Shown here one piece after another: positions 39,451 to 48,127 of a DNA stretch of 55,465 nucleotides. Below the pieces are notes generated by a model. The model had not been told where the DNA came from, did not search any database, and saw only the letters and a program-made list of their open reading frames with translations. The position numbers and the translations under genes were made by a program. The DNA is from Akkermansia sp. GTDB lineage: Bacteria > Verrucomicrobiota > Verrucomicrobiia > Verrucomicrobiales > Akkermansiaceae. The stretch spans positions 1 to 55,465 of the forward strand of contig JAFWZG010000035.1 in assembly GCA_017517385.1 (NCBI GenBank), in the 5' to 3' direction. The first letter of the stretch is position 1; every line of letters begins with the position of its first letter.

Positions 39451-41811
39451 ATGAAGTCTTTTATCCGTCAATACGAGTGGGTTAATTCTCACACGCTTGA
39501 GCTTGAGTTCCCCACGAACCGCCTGCGGCTCTACTTCTTAGAGCCCGGGGTGGTGCGCTGTCGCTATGTGTCTCATCCGGTGTTTGAGAACATCCCGAGC
39601 TATGGCATCGCTCCGGAGTATGCTCCTGCCTGTGTGCAGCCGGAGGAGGTGGAGCGTACGGATTGCTATGAGCTGAGCACGCCGAGCCTCATTGTGCGAG
39701 TGCGTAAGATGGACGGCGGGCTGGAGTTTTTGGAGCGCGCCACGGGGCGTATGCTCTGCGCGGACGCGGAAGGAATGGGGCACCGCCTGCAGGAGAAGAC
39801 GGGGGACGAGCTGGTGTGGGTACTGAAGTACATGCCCGAAAAGGCCCATTTCTTTGCCTTGGGGGACAAGCCTTGTGCGCTGAACCTGCGTGGGCGGCGC
39901 TTTGAAATGTGGGGCTCGGATCACTACAAGTTCAAGCCGGACAGTGACCCGCTTTACAAGAGCATTCCCTTTTTCCTCTGTCTGAATCAGGGCGCTCAGT
40001 ACGGTATCTTCTTTGATAACACCATGCGCTCCTACTTTGACTTCGGTAAAGAGCGCGAGGATAGGCTGCTTTTCGGGGCTGATGGCGGCGTGATGGATTA
40101 CTATTTCATCGCCGGGGCTGATGCTCTGGAAACGGTGCAGACGTATACCCACATGACAGGCTTGCCGCCCATGCCGCCGCTCTGGGCGCTGGGTTATCAC
40201 CAGAGTAAGTGGAGTTATTACCCCGAATCGGTGGTGACGGGGTTGGCGGATGAACTGCGTGCCCGCCGCATACCCTGTGATTCTATTCACTTGGACATCC
40301 ACCACATGAAGGGGTATCAGGCCTTAACTTGGGACCGCAACTACTTCCCCAATCCTCAGGGGATGATTGAAGGGCTGGAAGCAAAAGGCTTTAAGGTGGT
40401 CACCATCATTGATCCCGGCATTAAGGTGAACCCGGACAACTATGTGTGGCGCAGTGGGTTTGAAAAGAACGTTTTCTGCCGCCGACATGACGGCGCGTTG
40501 CTTTCCGGCGAAGTGTGGCCGGGCACCTGTACCTTCCCGGATTTCACCTCTCCCGTGACTCGCGCGTGGTGGGCCAACCTCTTCCGCCGCCAGATTGAGG
40601 AATACGGCGTTCGCGGTATATGGACGGATATGAATGAGCCGGCCATTTTCCCGGACCGCACCTTCCCGCCGGATACCCGCCATAATTACGACGGCTTCTA
40701 CTGCTCACACCTGAAGGCTCATAACATCTATGGCCAGTGCATGGCTCGAGCCACGCGTCAGGGTATGGAGAAGTTCGCGCCGGAACGGCGTCCCTTTGTG
40801 CTATCGCGCGCGGGCTTTGCGGGGCTGCAGCGCTGGGCTGCCACGTGGACGGGTGATAATGATGCGGATTGGGAGAACCTGAAGATGGCAAACCTGATGG
40901 TGCAGCGCCTTTCCGCTAGTGGTGTTTCCTTCTGCGGTGCGGATACCGGCGGTTTCCTCGGGCACCCCACGCCGGAGCTCTTCTGCCGCTGGATGCAGAT
41001 GGCTGCCTTCCACGTCTTCTTCCGCAATCATAACAACGGGGAGTACGGCGGGCAGGAGCCTTGGTGCTTCGGCCCCGTGGTGGAGGAACTGGTGCGCCGC
41101 GCTATCGAGAACCGTTACCGCCTGCTGCCTTACATTTATACTCAGTTCTATAAGTACAGTCGCACCGGCTTGCCCATTATCCGTTCGCTGGCTCTCATGT
41201 ACCCGGAAAACCCGGATACGTACTGGCGTAGTAGTGAGTTTTTCTTGGGTGAAGCCCTGTATGTGGTGCCTGTACATCATCCGGGAGAGACCGGGCGATT
41301 CATGTACCTACCGCCGGGCCGCTGGTATTCATACTGGACGGATGAAGAGGCTGCGGATAACTCCACGGAGCTGTGGGTGTCCACCCCGCTGGCGTACATC
41401 CCTGTGTTCGTGAAGGGCGGCTGTGTGGTGCCGCGCTGGCCGGTGCAGCAGTATGTGGGTGAGTTGGAGAGCCCCGCTGTGACGCTGGATTTGTGGTGGG
41501 CGCCGGAGGTGAATCAATCCAGCGAACTGTATGAGGATGAAGGAGATGGCTACGGCTACCGCCGTGGACGCTATATGCTGCATCGCTTTGAATACCGGGC
41601 ACAGCTGCGCTCCTTTACCTTGTCCCATCTCGTGAACTTGCACGCAGAGCAGCAGCACCGCACCTTTGAGTTCGCCCTGCATGCGTTGCCGCTTACGGCC
41701 TCTCCCTTGCTGGTGGTGGATGGTGCCGAGCTGCCGGGTGAGTTTGATGAGCGGCATGTCTTCCGTGCTTCTTTGCCGCTGAACTTCTCTGAGCTTTCCA
41801 TTCAATTCTGA
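39451..41811 (+). CDS. GH31 alpha-glucosidase
   Basis: 786 residues from the ATG at 39451 (MKSFIRQYEW). No signal peptide, so cytoplasmic. N-terminal beta-sandwich (1-215), TIM barrel with PPLWALGYHQSKWSYYPE, the nucleophile D393 in GIWTDMNEPAIF, and the acid/base D469 in WTGDNDADW; C-terminal beta domains follow (RWYSYWTDEE). It hydrolyses alpha-1,4 or related glucosides and may work with MalQ on maltodextrin. A histidine kinase gene follows after 9 bp, an unusual partner. The start at 39361 in the same frame overlaps the HIT gene and is rejected. Confidence 0.93.
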   Translation: MKSFIRQYEWVNSHTLELEFPTNRLRLYFLEPGVVRCRYVSHPVFENIPSYGIAPEYAPACVQPEEVERTDCYELSTPSLIVRVRKMDGGLEFLERATGRMLCADAEGMGHRLQEKTGDELVWVLKYMPEKAHFFALGDKPCALNLRGRRFEMWGSDHYKFKPDSDPLYKSIPFFLCLNQGAQYGIFFDNTMRSYFDFGKEREDRLLFGADGGVMDYYFIAGADALETVQTYTHMTGLPPMPPLWALGYHQSKWSYYPESVVTGLADELRARRIPCDSIHLDIHHMKGYQALTWDRNYFPNPQGMIEGLEAKGFKVVTIIDPGIKVNPDNYVWRSGFEKNVFCRRHDGALLSGEVWPGTCTFPDFTSPVTRAWWANLFRRQIEEYGVRGIWTDMNEPAIFPDRTFPPDTRHNYDGFYCSHLKAHNIYGQCMARATRQGMEKFAPERRPFVLSRAGFAGLQRWAATWTGDNDADWENLKMANLMVQRLSASGVSFCGADTGGFLGHPTPELFCRWMQMAAFHVFFRNHNNGEYGGQEPWCFGPVVEELVRRAIENRYRLLPYIYTQFYKYSRTGLPIIRSLALMYPENPDTYWRSSEFFLGEALYVVPVHHPGETGRFMYLPPGRWYSYWTDEEAADNSTELWVSTPLAYIPVFVKGGCVVPRWPVQQYVGELESPAVTLDLWWAPEVNQSSELYEDEGDGYGYRRGRYMLHRFEYRAQLRSFTLSHLVNLHAEQQHRTFEFALHALPLTASPLLVVDGAELPGEFDERHVFRASLPLNFSELSIQF

Positions 41812-41820
41812 TAACGCATT

Positions 41821-42954
41821 ATGAAGCGAGATACGCTGGATAAGATTGTGAACCGTCTGGAGCACTTGGATACGGAGGAGCTCCGCCACCTTTTTATGCG
41901 CTTGGCCTCTGAAAAGGGGCTGCTTCAGGATGTGTTTGATGCGCTGCGTGATGGTTTGATTCTCTTTGACTCCGAGGGAGCTCCTCGCTTTGCTAATAAG
42001 GCGGCTTGTGCGATTTACGGGCGCAGTATTAAAGAGTTGCTGCATGTTCCTTTTGAGCGTTTGGTGGGTGGCACCTGCACATGGCAGGAAGTGTGTGGTA
42101 GTGGTATAGCTATTTCGCGTGACTTGCATGTGAATTATCCCGAGGAGCGCCATTACAATTTCCTCATGAGCCCTGTGGCGGACGGCTCGGAGTATCTGCT
42201 GCTTATCCGCGATGATACGGAGCGCCTCGCCGCTGGTGAGGAAGATGCCGAGGCTGAGCAATTTAATCTCGTGACCTACATGGCCAGCGCCGTGGCTCAT
42301 GAAATCGGAAATCCGCTGAACTCGTTGGGGCTGAATCTTCAGCTCATGCAGCGCAAGCTCGCTAAGCTGGATGCTGATGCGCAAGAGAAGCTTTCGCCTT
42401 TGCTGGAGAGCGCTCTGGGGGAGACCCGCCGATTGGATACACTGCTGCGCCAGTTCCTGCAGTCCGTGCGCCCGGGGCGTATTCAGCGCGAGGCATTGCA
42501 GCTGAATGAGCTCATTGCCCGCGTGCTGGAGGTGCTGGAGCCCGAGATGGCGCCGCGCGGTATTGGTATTCAGCAGTCACTCAGCAAGGATTTGCCCGAA
42601 CTGAGCGCGGATGGCGGCCAGCTTTTCCAAGTGCTTTACAATCTTATCAGAAACGCCTTCCAATCCATCTCCGGGGATGGTGGTATTTATATTCAGACAG
42701 ATTATAATGATACGGATGTGCGTGTCCTTATCGGTGATAATGGCAGCGGTATCTCGCATGAAGTAATGGGTACCATGTACGAGCCCTTCCGTACCACTCG
42801 CAAGAAGGGGCACGGGCTGGGGCTGCTTATCGTGCGCCACATCGTGAAGGAGCATGGCGGAACTCTCTCCCTTGCTTCCCGGGAAGGAATTGGTACCACT
42901 GTTTCCATCACCCTCCCGCGTGCGGACCGAGTGGTGCGCCTGCTGCCTTCCTGA
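41821..42954 (+). CDS. PAS-domain sensor histidine kinase (NtrB-like), no adjacent regulator
   Basis: 377 residues, soluble: no membrane segment. N-terminal helix (1-35), a PAS domain (about 36-135), then HisKA with the H box VAHEIGNPLNSLG (phospho-His near residue 160), and HATPase with N box NLIRNAFQSI, G1 DNGSGI and G2 GHGLGL. The layout fits NtrB/AtoS-type kinases that phosphorylate sigma-54 activators. No response regulator or sigma-54 activator lies in the window, so it is an orphan. Its ATG is 9 bp after the GH31 stop, implying co-transcription. Confidence 0.9.
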   Translation: MKRDTLDKIVNRLEHLDTEELRHLFMRLASEKGLLQDVFDALRDGLILFDSEGAPRFANKAACAIYGRSIKELLHVPFERLVGGTCTWQEVCGSGIAISRDLHVNYPEERHYNFLMSPVADGSEYLLLIRDDTERLAAGEEDAEAEQFNLVTYMASAVAHEIGNPLNSLGLNLQLMQRKLAKLDADAQEKLSPLLESALGETRRLDTLLRQFLQSVRPGRIQREALQLNELIARVLEVLEPEMAPRGIGIQQSLSKDLPELSADGGQLFQVLYNLIRNAFQSISGDGGIYIQTDYNDTDVRVLIGDNGSGISHEVMGTMYEPFRTTRKKGHGLGLLIVRHIVKEHGGTLSLASREGIGTTVSITLPRADRVVRLLPS

Positions 42955-43038
42955 TTCGGTCTGTGGGTGTTAATTGTGTTGATGTTACTTGTTGATTAAT
43001 AGAGCTTTTGTTATTCTTTGCTGTAGGGTAAATAAGGG

Positions 43039-43067
43039 TTGCATTTGTTATTTGTTTGTGATATAAG
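43039..43067 (+). promoter_or_regulatory. promoter of the yeiH-family gene
   Basis: TTGCAT at 43039-43044, 17 bp, TATAAG at 43062-43067; the leader is about 7 nt and includes GGAG just before the ATG. Confidence 0.65.
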
Positions 43068-43080
43068 GTGCCGGAGTTTT

Positions 43081-44121
43081 ATGGATAAAACGAAGCAAGC
43101 TGCATTTTTCTCAGGTATTCTGCTCATCGTACTGTTTGCCTGCACGGCCACGCATGTGGCAGGATTTGAGTGGGTGAAGGTACTGAGGTTGAGTCCTCTG
43201 ATTGTGGGTATTATTCTGGGTATGGTGTATGCGAATACCCTTAGGAAGCAAGTACCGGCAGAGTGGAACCCTGGTATAGCGTTCTGTACTCGGCAGGTGT
43301 TGCGCACGGGTATCGTGTTGTATGGCTTTCAGATTACGGTGAGTGACGTGCTGGCCGTGGGCATGCCCGCCATTGTGGTGGACGTGGTGGTGGTAAGTTT
43401 CACCCTTATTCTGGGTGTGGTGTTGGGACGTTTGCTGAAGATGGATTCTCAAACCGCTCTGCTCACCTCCGTGGGCAGCTCGATATGTGGTGCCGCCGCC
43501 GTGCTTGGGGCAGAACCAGTGGTGAAGGGGGAGCCGTACAAGACCGCCGTAGCTGTTTCTACCGTCGTAATTTTTGGTACGATTGCAATGTTCCTGTATC
43601 CTGCGCTGTACAGGGCGGGCGTGTTTGATATGGATGCCGGGCAGATGGGTATCTATACGGGCGGCACCCTTCATGAAGTGGCTCATGTGTACGGCGCCGG
43701 TGAGGCTATGGACGCCGCTGGGCTTTTTGCGGAATCCATTAAGTGCCCGGCCGTTATCGTGAAGATGATGCGTGTGATTCTGCTGGCTCCTGTGCTGATG
43801 GTGCTCGCTTTCATCCTGTCTCGCAAAAATACGGCTTCGGGAGAGAGGGGCAAAATCAGCATGCCCATTTTTCCTTTCCTTTTTTTGGCAGCCATCGGCG
43901 TGAACTCGCTGGGGATTCTGCCGGTATGGGCGGTTGATTCCATTCGCTCTCTTTCCACCTTCATGCTCACGATGGCCATGACCGCGCTGGGTGTGGAAAC
44001 GAGTTTTGACAAGTTCTGTAAGGCTGGGCCAAAGCCATTCCTGTTGGCTTTGCTGCTGTTTTGCTGGCTGATTTTCGGAGGCTACTGGCTGGTGAAGATC
44101 GTGACACAATTTATTCATTAA
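43081..44121 (+). CDS. YeiH-family (UPF0324) putative sulfate/sulfite exporter
   Basis: 346 residues from the ATG at 43081 (MDKTKQAAF), with about ten membrane helices. Family marks: LSPLIVGIILGMVYANTL, GIVLYGFQITVSDVL, SSICGAAAVLGAEPV (the conserved SICGxxA), GTLHEVAHVYGAG, and MTALGVETSF near the end. Some members of this family (COG2855) are linked to sulfite export during sulfonate breakdown. A sulfonate-type ABC transporter lies 1.4 kb downstream, which would fit (inference). A ribosome site GGAG precedes the start. Confidence 0.88.
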   Translation: MDKTKQAAFFSGILLIVLFACTATHVAGFEWVKVLRLSPLIVGIILGMVYANTLRKQVPAEWNPGIAFCTRQVLRTGIVLYGFQITVSDVLAVGMPAIVVDVVVVSFTLILGVVLGRLLKMDSQTALLTSVGSSICGAAAVLGAEPVVKGEPYKTAVAVSTVVIFGTIAMFLYPALYRAGVFDMDAGQMGIYTGGTLHEVAHVYGAGEAMDAAGLFAESIKCPAVIVKMMRVILLAPVLMVLAFILSRKNTASGERGKISMPIFPFLFLAAIGVNSLGILPVWAVDSIRSLSTFMLTMAMTALGVETSFDKFCKAGPKPFLLALLLFCWLIFGGYWLVKIVTQFIH

Positions 44122-44128
44122 TGATTCT

Positions 44129-44551
44129 ATGCTGACTCTGCGTAACATTCTCATTTCCGTGGCAGCCATTGGCCTGCTGTGCGTTATCTTCATTCCGGAT
44201 TGGTTTGAGGACCCGGTCGAACTTGCCATCGGTGAGTGGAAGGGTGTACCCAACAGGATGCACGCAGCGGTGAATGATACCCGCGTGCGCTGGGAAATGA
44301 GCGGTAACGCCGGGAGATTGAGTTACACTTGGGTTCAGACGGAGACGGAGCCGTACCGCGTGCAATTCAGGCGAGGGGAGGAGGTGTTTGAAGCCGATAT
44401 TATTTTTGATGGCCCTGATGAGGTGGTAGTCATGCCGCATATATTTGACCAGCTGCCGCTGATAGCTCGTGAGCACATCGCCCGCTCGAACAAGGCGGCC
44501 AATCGTCCCGAAAATGAAATCCGCTACGTTTTCCGCCGCGTGAAAAATTAA
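44129..44551 (+). CDS. hypothetical membrane-anchored protein
   Basis: 140 residues. One N-terminal hydrophobic segment (about 5-25) followed by a soluble beta-rich domain (VELAIGEWKGVP, RLSYTWVQTE, VFEADIIFDGPDEVVVMP), perhaps lipocalin- or META-like; I cannot assign it. It starts 7 bp after the exporter stop and is probably co-transcribed. Its last 84 bases and 15 bases beyond are duplicated 851 bp downstream. Confidence 0.65.
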   Translation: MLTLRNILISVAAIGLLCVIFIPDWFEDPVELAIGEWKGVPNRMHAAVNDTRVRWEMSGNAGRLSYTWVQTETEPYRVQFRRGEEVFEADIIFDGPDEVVVMPHIFDQLPLIAREHIARSNKAANRPENEIRYVFRRVKN

Positions 44552-44567
44552 CACGCGTTTTGCGCGC
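44468..44567 (+). repeat. left copy of a 100-bp direct repeat
   Basis: The 3' end of the preceding gene (last 28 codons plus 16 bp). It aligns without gaps to 45319-45418; the last 64 bp before the divergence are identical. Confidence 0.9.
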
Positions 44568-44588
44568 CTTTGAAACGGGAGCCGGTGG

Positions 44589-45197
44589 TTACGTGCGCGT
44601 GTTTTTCTCGACCTGATTATCGAGTTCTTTCATGTTGGCATAAATGTCGTTTCTGAACGAGGCGTTTGAGTCAGTATGCGATTTGTTGGGGTAGAGCTCG
44701 CTGCGAAGGATATCGACAATTCCCATCAGTTCCTCGGAAATTTCTACCGGTTTGTTTGAGTGTTCTGGGGGCGTGACTCCGCAATTACTGGTTATCCGGG
44801 CCAGATGAGAACTGATGATGGCCAGATGCTCGTCTTTCAGGTGAAGTGCTATCTTGGAGAATGTGAACTTTAGGGTGTTAGCTTCCTCTATGGTAATCTT
44901 TCCATCTTCTACAATATTGCTGATATCATTCAGGAACTCCTGAAATATAATCAGTTTATGCTCATATATTTTGGCGTCTCGCTCTCTTGCACTGTCATTT
45001 TGACTCTGATAACGAAGCAGAACGCAGGTAATCAGCGAGGTGATGCCCACACCGATGACAGCCGCACACAAAGCTTGCAGTGTCTCGGCTGCCGTTGGCC
45101 ACACGTGCAGTAAATAGTTCACTATTATCAGCAGCGCAATAAGACCGATGAGAAGCGGAAGCGTGGCTCGATTGAAGAAAGGGGATTTCTTTCGCAT
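44589..45197 (-). CDS. hypothetical membrane protein lying between direct repeats
   Basis: 202 residues. Two N-terminal membrane segments (about 12-30 and 36-60) are followed by a charged, helical cytoplasmic domain (ARERDAKIYEHKLIIFQEFLNDI, LARITSNCGV). It resembles generic membrane-anchored accessory proteins of bacterial defence loci in layout only; I see no named domain. It runs opposite to its neighbours and is enclosed by the direct repeat. It is clearly AT-richer than the flanking genes, all of which suggests recent arrival. Confidence 0.65.
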   Translation of the reverse strand: MRKKSPFFNRATLPLLIGLIALLIIVNYLLHVWPTAAETLQALCAAVIGVGITSLITCVLLRYQSQNDSARERDAKIYEHKLIIFQEFLNDISNIVEDGKITIEEANTLKFTFSKIALHLKDEHLAIISSHLARITSNCGVTPPEHSNKPVEISEELMGIVDILRSELYPNKSHTDSNASFRNDIYANMKELDNQVEKNTRT

Positions 45198-45318
45198 GGT
45201 TAGAGTGTAACATGAACTCGCTGTATTACAAGCTAATTTTTGCTGCTAGGCGAATTTGAGAAATGCTTGAATTAGGCTTATGAGTGTGCGATAAATGACA
45301 GGATATGCATAAATGGTG

Positions 45319-45418
45319 CGTGAGGATATCGCCGTCGTGAACAAGGTCGCCAATCGTCCCGAAAATGAAATCCGCTACGTTTTCCGCCGCGTGAAAAATT
45401 AACACGCGTTTTCCGCGC
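45319..45418 (+). pseudogene. duplicated 3' fragment of the 44129-44551 gene
   Basis: An untranslated copy of the last 28 codons, stop codon (45400-45402) and flank. It has no start or promoter. The rest of 45198-45446 shows no other feature. Confidence 0.88.
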
Positions 45419-45446
45419 ACTTTCTCCAATGTGGCGTCTTTGTGGC

Positions 45447-45475
45447 TTGACGTACGGGGCCTGCTCTGGTAGGAT
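45447..45475 (+). promoter_or_regulatory. promoter of the ABC transporter operon, leaderless
   Basis: TTGACG at 45447-45452, 17 bp, TAGGAT at 45470-45475, 8 nt to the ATG at 45484. Confidence 0.7.
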
Positions 45476-45483
45476 AGGAATTC

Positions 45484-46485
45484 ATGAAAAAATGCTTCAC
45501 CTGCCTGCTGCTCCTGACCATGACACTCCTGATGTGCTGTGGCTGTAGCCGTGAGGACAAGCACAGCACGGTTATCCGCATGGGCGGGTTTCCGAATGTG
45601 ACTCATGTGCAGGCTCTTGTGGCGAGAAATATGAGCCGAAACGGCCAAGGATGGTTTGAGCGCTACTTGCCCGGATACACCATTGAATGGTACACCTACA
45701 ATGCCGGCCCCACGGTGATGGAGGCTATTTTCGGGCGTACGGTGGATGTGACCTATGTGGGCCCCAGCCCGGCGCTGAATGCGTATGCTGTGTCCGCTGG
45801 GCGCGAGGTGCGCCTGCTGGCCGGTGCGGTGAATGGCGGCGCTGCTCTGCTGGTGGCTCCTGAGAGTGGAATCACTAAGCCGGAGGATTTCCGGGGACGC
45901 TGCATTGCCACCCCTCAGCTGGGGAACACGCAGGATGTTTCCTGCCGTGCATGGCTGCGAAGTAATGGCTTGCAGTGCACCTTAGAGGGCGCGGGTGATT
46001 GCCGTGTGAGCCCCACGCCGAATGCCATGCAGCTTCAGCTCATGAAGCAGGGGGATATTGATGCCTCTTGGACGGTGGAGCCCTGGGTTTCTCGCTTGGA
46101 GCAGGGCGCCGGCGCGCGTGTGATGGTGCAGGAGCCGGATGTGGTAACGACGGTGCTGGTCGGTCGCGTGGGCTGGCTGCGTCATCACCCGAAGGAAGCG
46201 GCCATTCTGATTCAGGCGCACCGTGACCTTACACAGTGGATTATCGAGCACCCGGAGGAAGCTCAGGCCCACGTGGTGGCCGAGCTCACCGAGCTGACTC
46301 AGGCTACCTTTGACCCGGAGCTGGTGCGGAAGGCATGGGCCCGCCTGACGTTGACCTCTGAGGTGGATAGGGCCGGGTTGGAGCAGTTCGTGAAGGACGC
46401 TCAGAACTGCGACTTGCTGGACCGTGTGCCCTCGCTGGATGGTATGATGTATACGCCTGACCCCGTACAACCTGAAGCTTTATGA
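45484..46485 (+). CDS. ABC transporter substrate-binding lipoprotein, nitrate/sulfonate/taurine type
   Basis: 333 residues. A lipoprotein signal (hydrophobic core, lipobox LMCCGC with acylation at a Cys near residue 18-21) anchors it in a membrane. The mature part fits the SsuA/TauA (NMT1-like) family: VIRMGGFPNVTHVQALVA, VDVTYVGPSPALNAY, LLVAPESGITKPEDFRGRCIATPQLGNTQD, and DIDASWTVEPWVSRL. Such proteins bring aliphatic sulfonates, nitrate or thiamine precursors to the permease. The stop overlaps the ATPase start (ATGA). Confidence 0.9.
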   Translation: MKKCFTCLLLLTMTLLMCCGCSREDKHSTVIRMGGFPNVTHVQALVARNMSRNGQGWFERYLPGYTIEWYTYNAGPTVMEAIFGRTVDVTYVGPSPALNAYAVSAGREVRLLAGAVNGGAALLVAPESGITKPEDFRGRCIATPQLGNTQDVSCRAWLRSNGLQCTLEGAGDCRVSPTPNAMQLQLMKQGDIDASWTVEPWVSRLEQGAGARVMVQEPDVVTTVLVGRVGWLRHHPKEAAILIQAHRDLTQWIIEHPEEAQAHVVAELTELTQATFDPELVRKAWARLTLTSEVDRAGLEQFVKDAQNCDLLDRVPSLDGMMYTPDPVQPEAL

Positions 46486-47288
46486 AGAAGTTAGAACAGG
46501 AAATTCACGAGTATCCTACCGCTAAGCTTAGCGTGGAGAACGTGTGTAAGGATTTCAAGACAAAGGCCGGTATGGTGCGAGCGCTTGATAATGTCTCGCT
46601 TACCATCAATGAAGGCGAGTTCGTTTGTTTCGTGGGCCCCAGCGGCTGTGGAAAGTCCACCCTGCTGAACATTATTGCCGGGCTGGAAAAGCCTGATAGC
46701 GGATTGGCGCTCATTGACGGTGTGCCGATTACCGGGCCGGGACGCGACCGCATGATGATGTTCCAGGAGCACGCTCTTTTTCCTTGGCTGGATGTCATTG
46801 GCAACGTGATGTTTGGCCTGAAGCAGAAGCCGAATCTCAATGACAAGGAACGCTTAGAGGTGGCCAAGTATTATCTTTTCTTGGTGAAGATGGACAAGTT
46901 TGCCCACTCCAGCATTCATGAGCTTTCCGGTGGCATGCGCCAGCGTGTGGCTTTGGCGCGTTCTCTGGCGCCTAATCCTAAGATTTTGCTGATGGATGAG
47001 CCGTTTTCTGCTCTGGATGCCATGACTCGTGAGCAGCTGTACGGCGATATTCAGGATATCTGGGCCAAGCGAAAGAAAACAATCGTTTTCGTGACGCATA
47101 ATGTGCGCGAGGCTGTGTGTTTGGGCAGCCGCGTTATTCTCTTCTCCCCGCATCCCGGCCGCGTGAGGGAGACGTTCTCGGTGGATTTGGCCCGTCCCCG
47201 CAATATCAATAATCATGACCTCGCAGACCTCTCTCAGCAGATTACTTCTTCGCTGAAGGGTTACCAGAATGCCGCTGAATCTGATTAA
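46482..47288 (+). CDS. ABC transporter ATPase, SsuB/TauB type
   Basis: 268 residues. Walker A GPSGCGKST, Q loop FQEHALFPW, signature LSGGMRQRVALARSLA, Walker B ILLMDEPFSALD, and the switch His in VTHNVREAV are all present. The REAVCLGSRVILFSPHPGRV segment is typical of the nitrate/sulfonate subfamily. It overlaps the binding-protein gene by four bases and precedes the permease by 18 bp. Confidence 0.94.
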   Translation: MKKLEQEIHEYPTAKLSVENVCKDFKTKAGMVRALDNVSLTINEGEFVCFVGPSGCGKSTLLNIIAGLEKPDSGLALIDGVPITGPGRDRMMMFQEHALFPWLDVIGNVMFGLKQKPNLNDKERLEVAKYYLFLVKMDKFAHSSIHELSGGMRQRVALARSLAPNPKILLMDEPFSALDAMTREQLYGDIQDIWAKRKKTIVFVTHNVREAVCLGSRVILFSPHPGRVRETFSVDLARPRNINNHDLADLSQQITSSLKGYQNAAESD

Positions 47289-47306
47289 TCATATCACCGC
47301 GAATAT

Positions 47307-48104
47307 ATGAAACGCGTACTTAATACCGTCATTTTCTTCCTGCTGCTCATTGGTGTATGGGCCGCGCTGACCGGCGATTTGCTTCGCTGGGGGATTGGCC
47401 CGGAGGAGCCGCTGTGGTCTCCTTATGTGCTGCCGCCGCCTTCCGTGGTGGGGCAGTACCTGTGGGATAACACGCTGAATGGCAAGATTCCGCTTTCCAT
47501 GCTTATCACGCTGCGCCGCCTGCTTATCGGCTATGTCATTGGCCTTGTGTTGGGCGTGCCGCTGGGTATGCTGGCAGCGCGCTTTCGCTGGGCTAGTGAT
47601 ACGATTGGTGTGCTGGCATTGGGCCTGCAAGCCTTGCCGAGCGTCTGCTGGGTGCCGCTGGCCTGCATTTGGTTCGGCCAGACAGAGGCGGCACTGCTCT
47701 TTGTCGTCATTATGGGTACGCTGTGGAGCGTGCTGCTCTCCACGCAGAACGGCATGAAGAATGTGCCGCCCATCTATGCCCGAGCGGCGCGCACCATGGG
47801 GGCGGGGCCGTTGAAAACCTTGGTATTTGTCACCCTTCCGGCATCTGCTCCCTTCGTGGTGAGCGGCATGAAGCAGGGCTGGGCCTTTGCGTGGCGCTCC
47901 CTCATGGCTGCGGAAATCTATGTGGCCGTGGTGTCCGGCTTCGGTATCGGCCAGTACCTGCACTATGGCCGAGAGCTGCAGCGCATGTATCAGGTTATCG
48001 GCATCATGTTCATCATCATCCTTGTGGGGCTGCTGGCGGATAAGATTCTCTTCTCACCCGCTGAGCGCTGGCTGCACCGCAGATGGGGGACGGATAAGGA
48101 GTAA
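47307..48104 (+). CDS. ABC transporter permease, SsuC/TauC type
   Basis: 265 residues with about six membrane helices and the EAA loop that docks the ATPase (ARAARTMGAGPLKTLVFVTLPAS). LPPPSVVGQYLWD near the N-terminus and GWAFAWRSLMAAEIYV near residue 195 are typical of nitrate/sulfonate permeases. Third gene of the operon; a GlcD-type oxidase follows after 23 bp with a strong ribosome site. Confidence 0.93.
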   Translation: MKRVLNTVIFFLLLIGVWAALTGDLLRWGIGPEEPLWSPYVLPPPSVVGQYLWDNTLNGKIPLSMLITLRRLLIGYVIGLVLGVPLGMLAARFRWASDTIGVLALGLQALPSVCWVPLACIWFGQTEAALLFVVIMGTLWSVLLSTQNGMKNVPPIYARAARTMGAGPLKTLVFVTLPASAPFVVSGMKQGWAFAWRSLMAAEIYVAVVSGFGIGQYLHYGRELQRMYQVIGIMFIIILVGLLADKILFSPAERWLHRRWGTDKE

Positions 48105-48127
48105 TTTCAATACAAGGAGGTAGAGCT

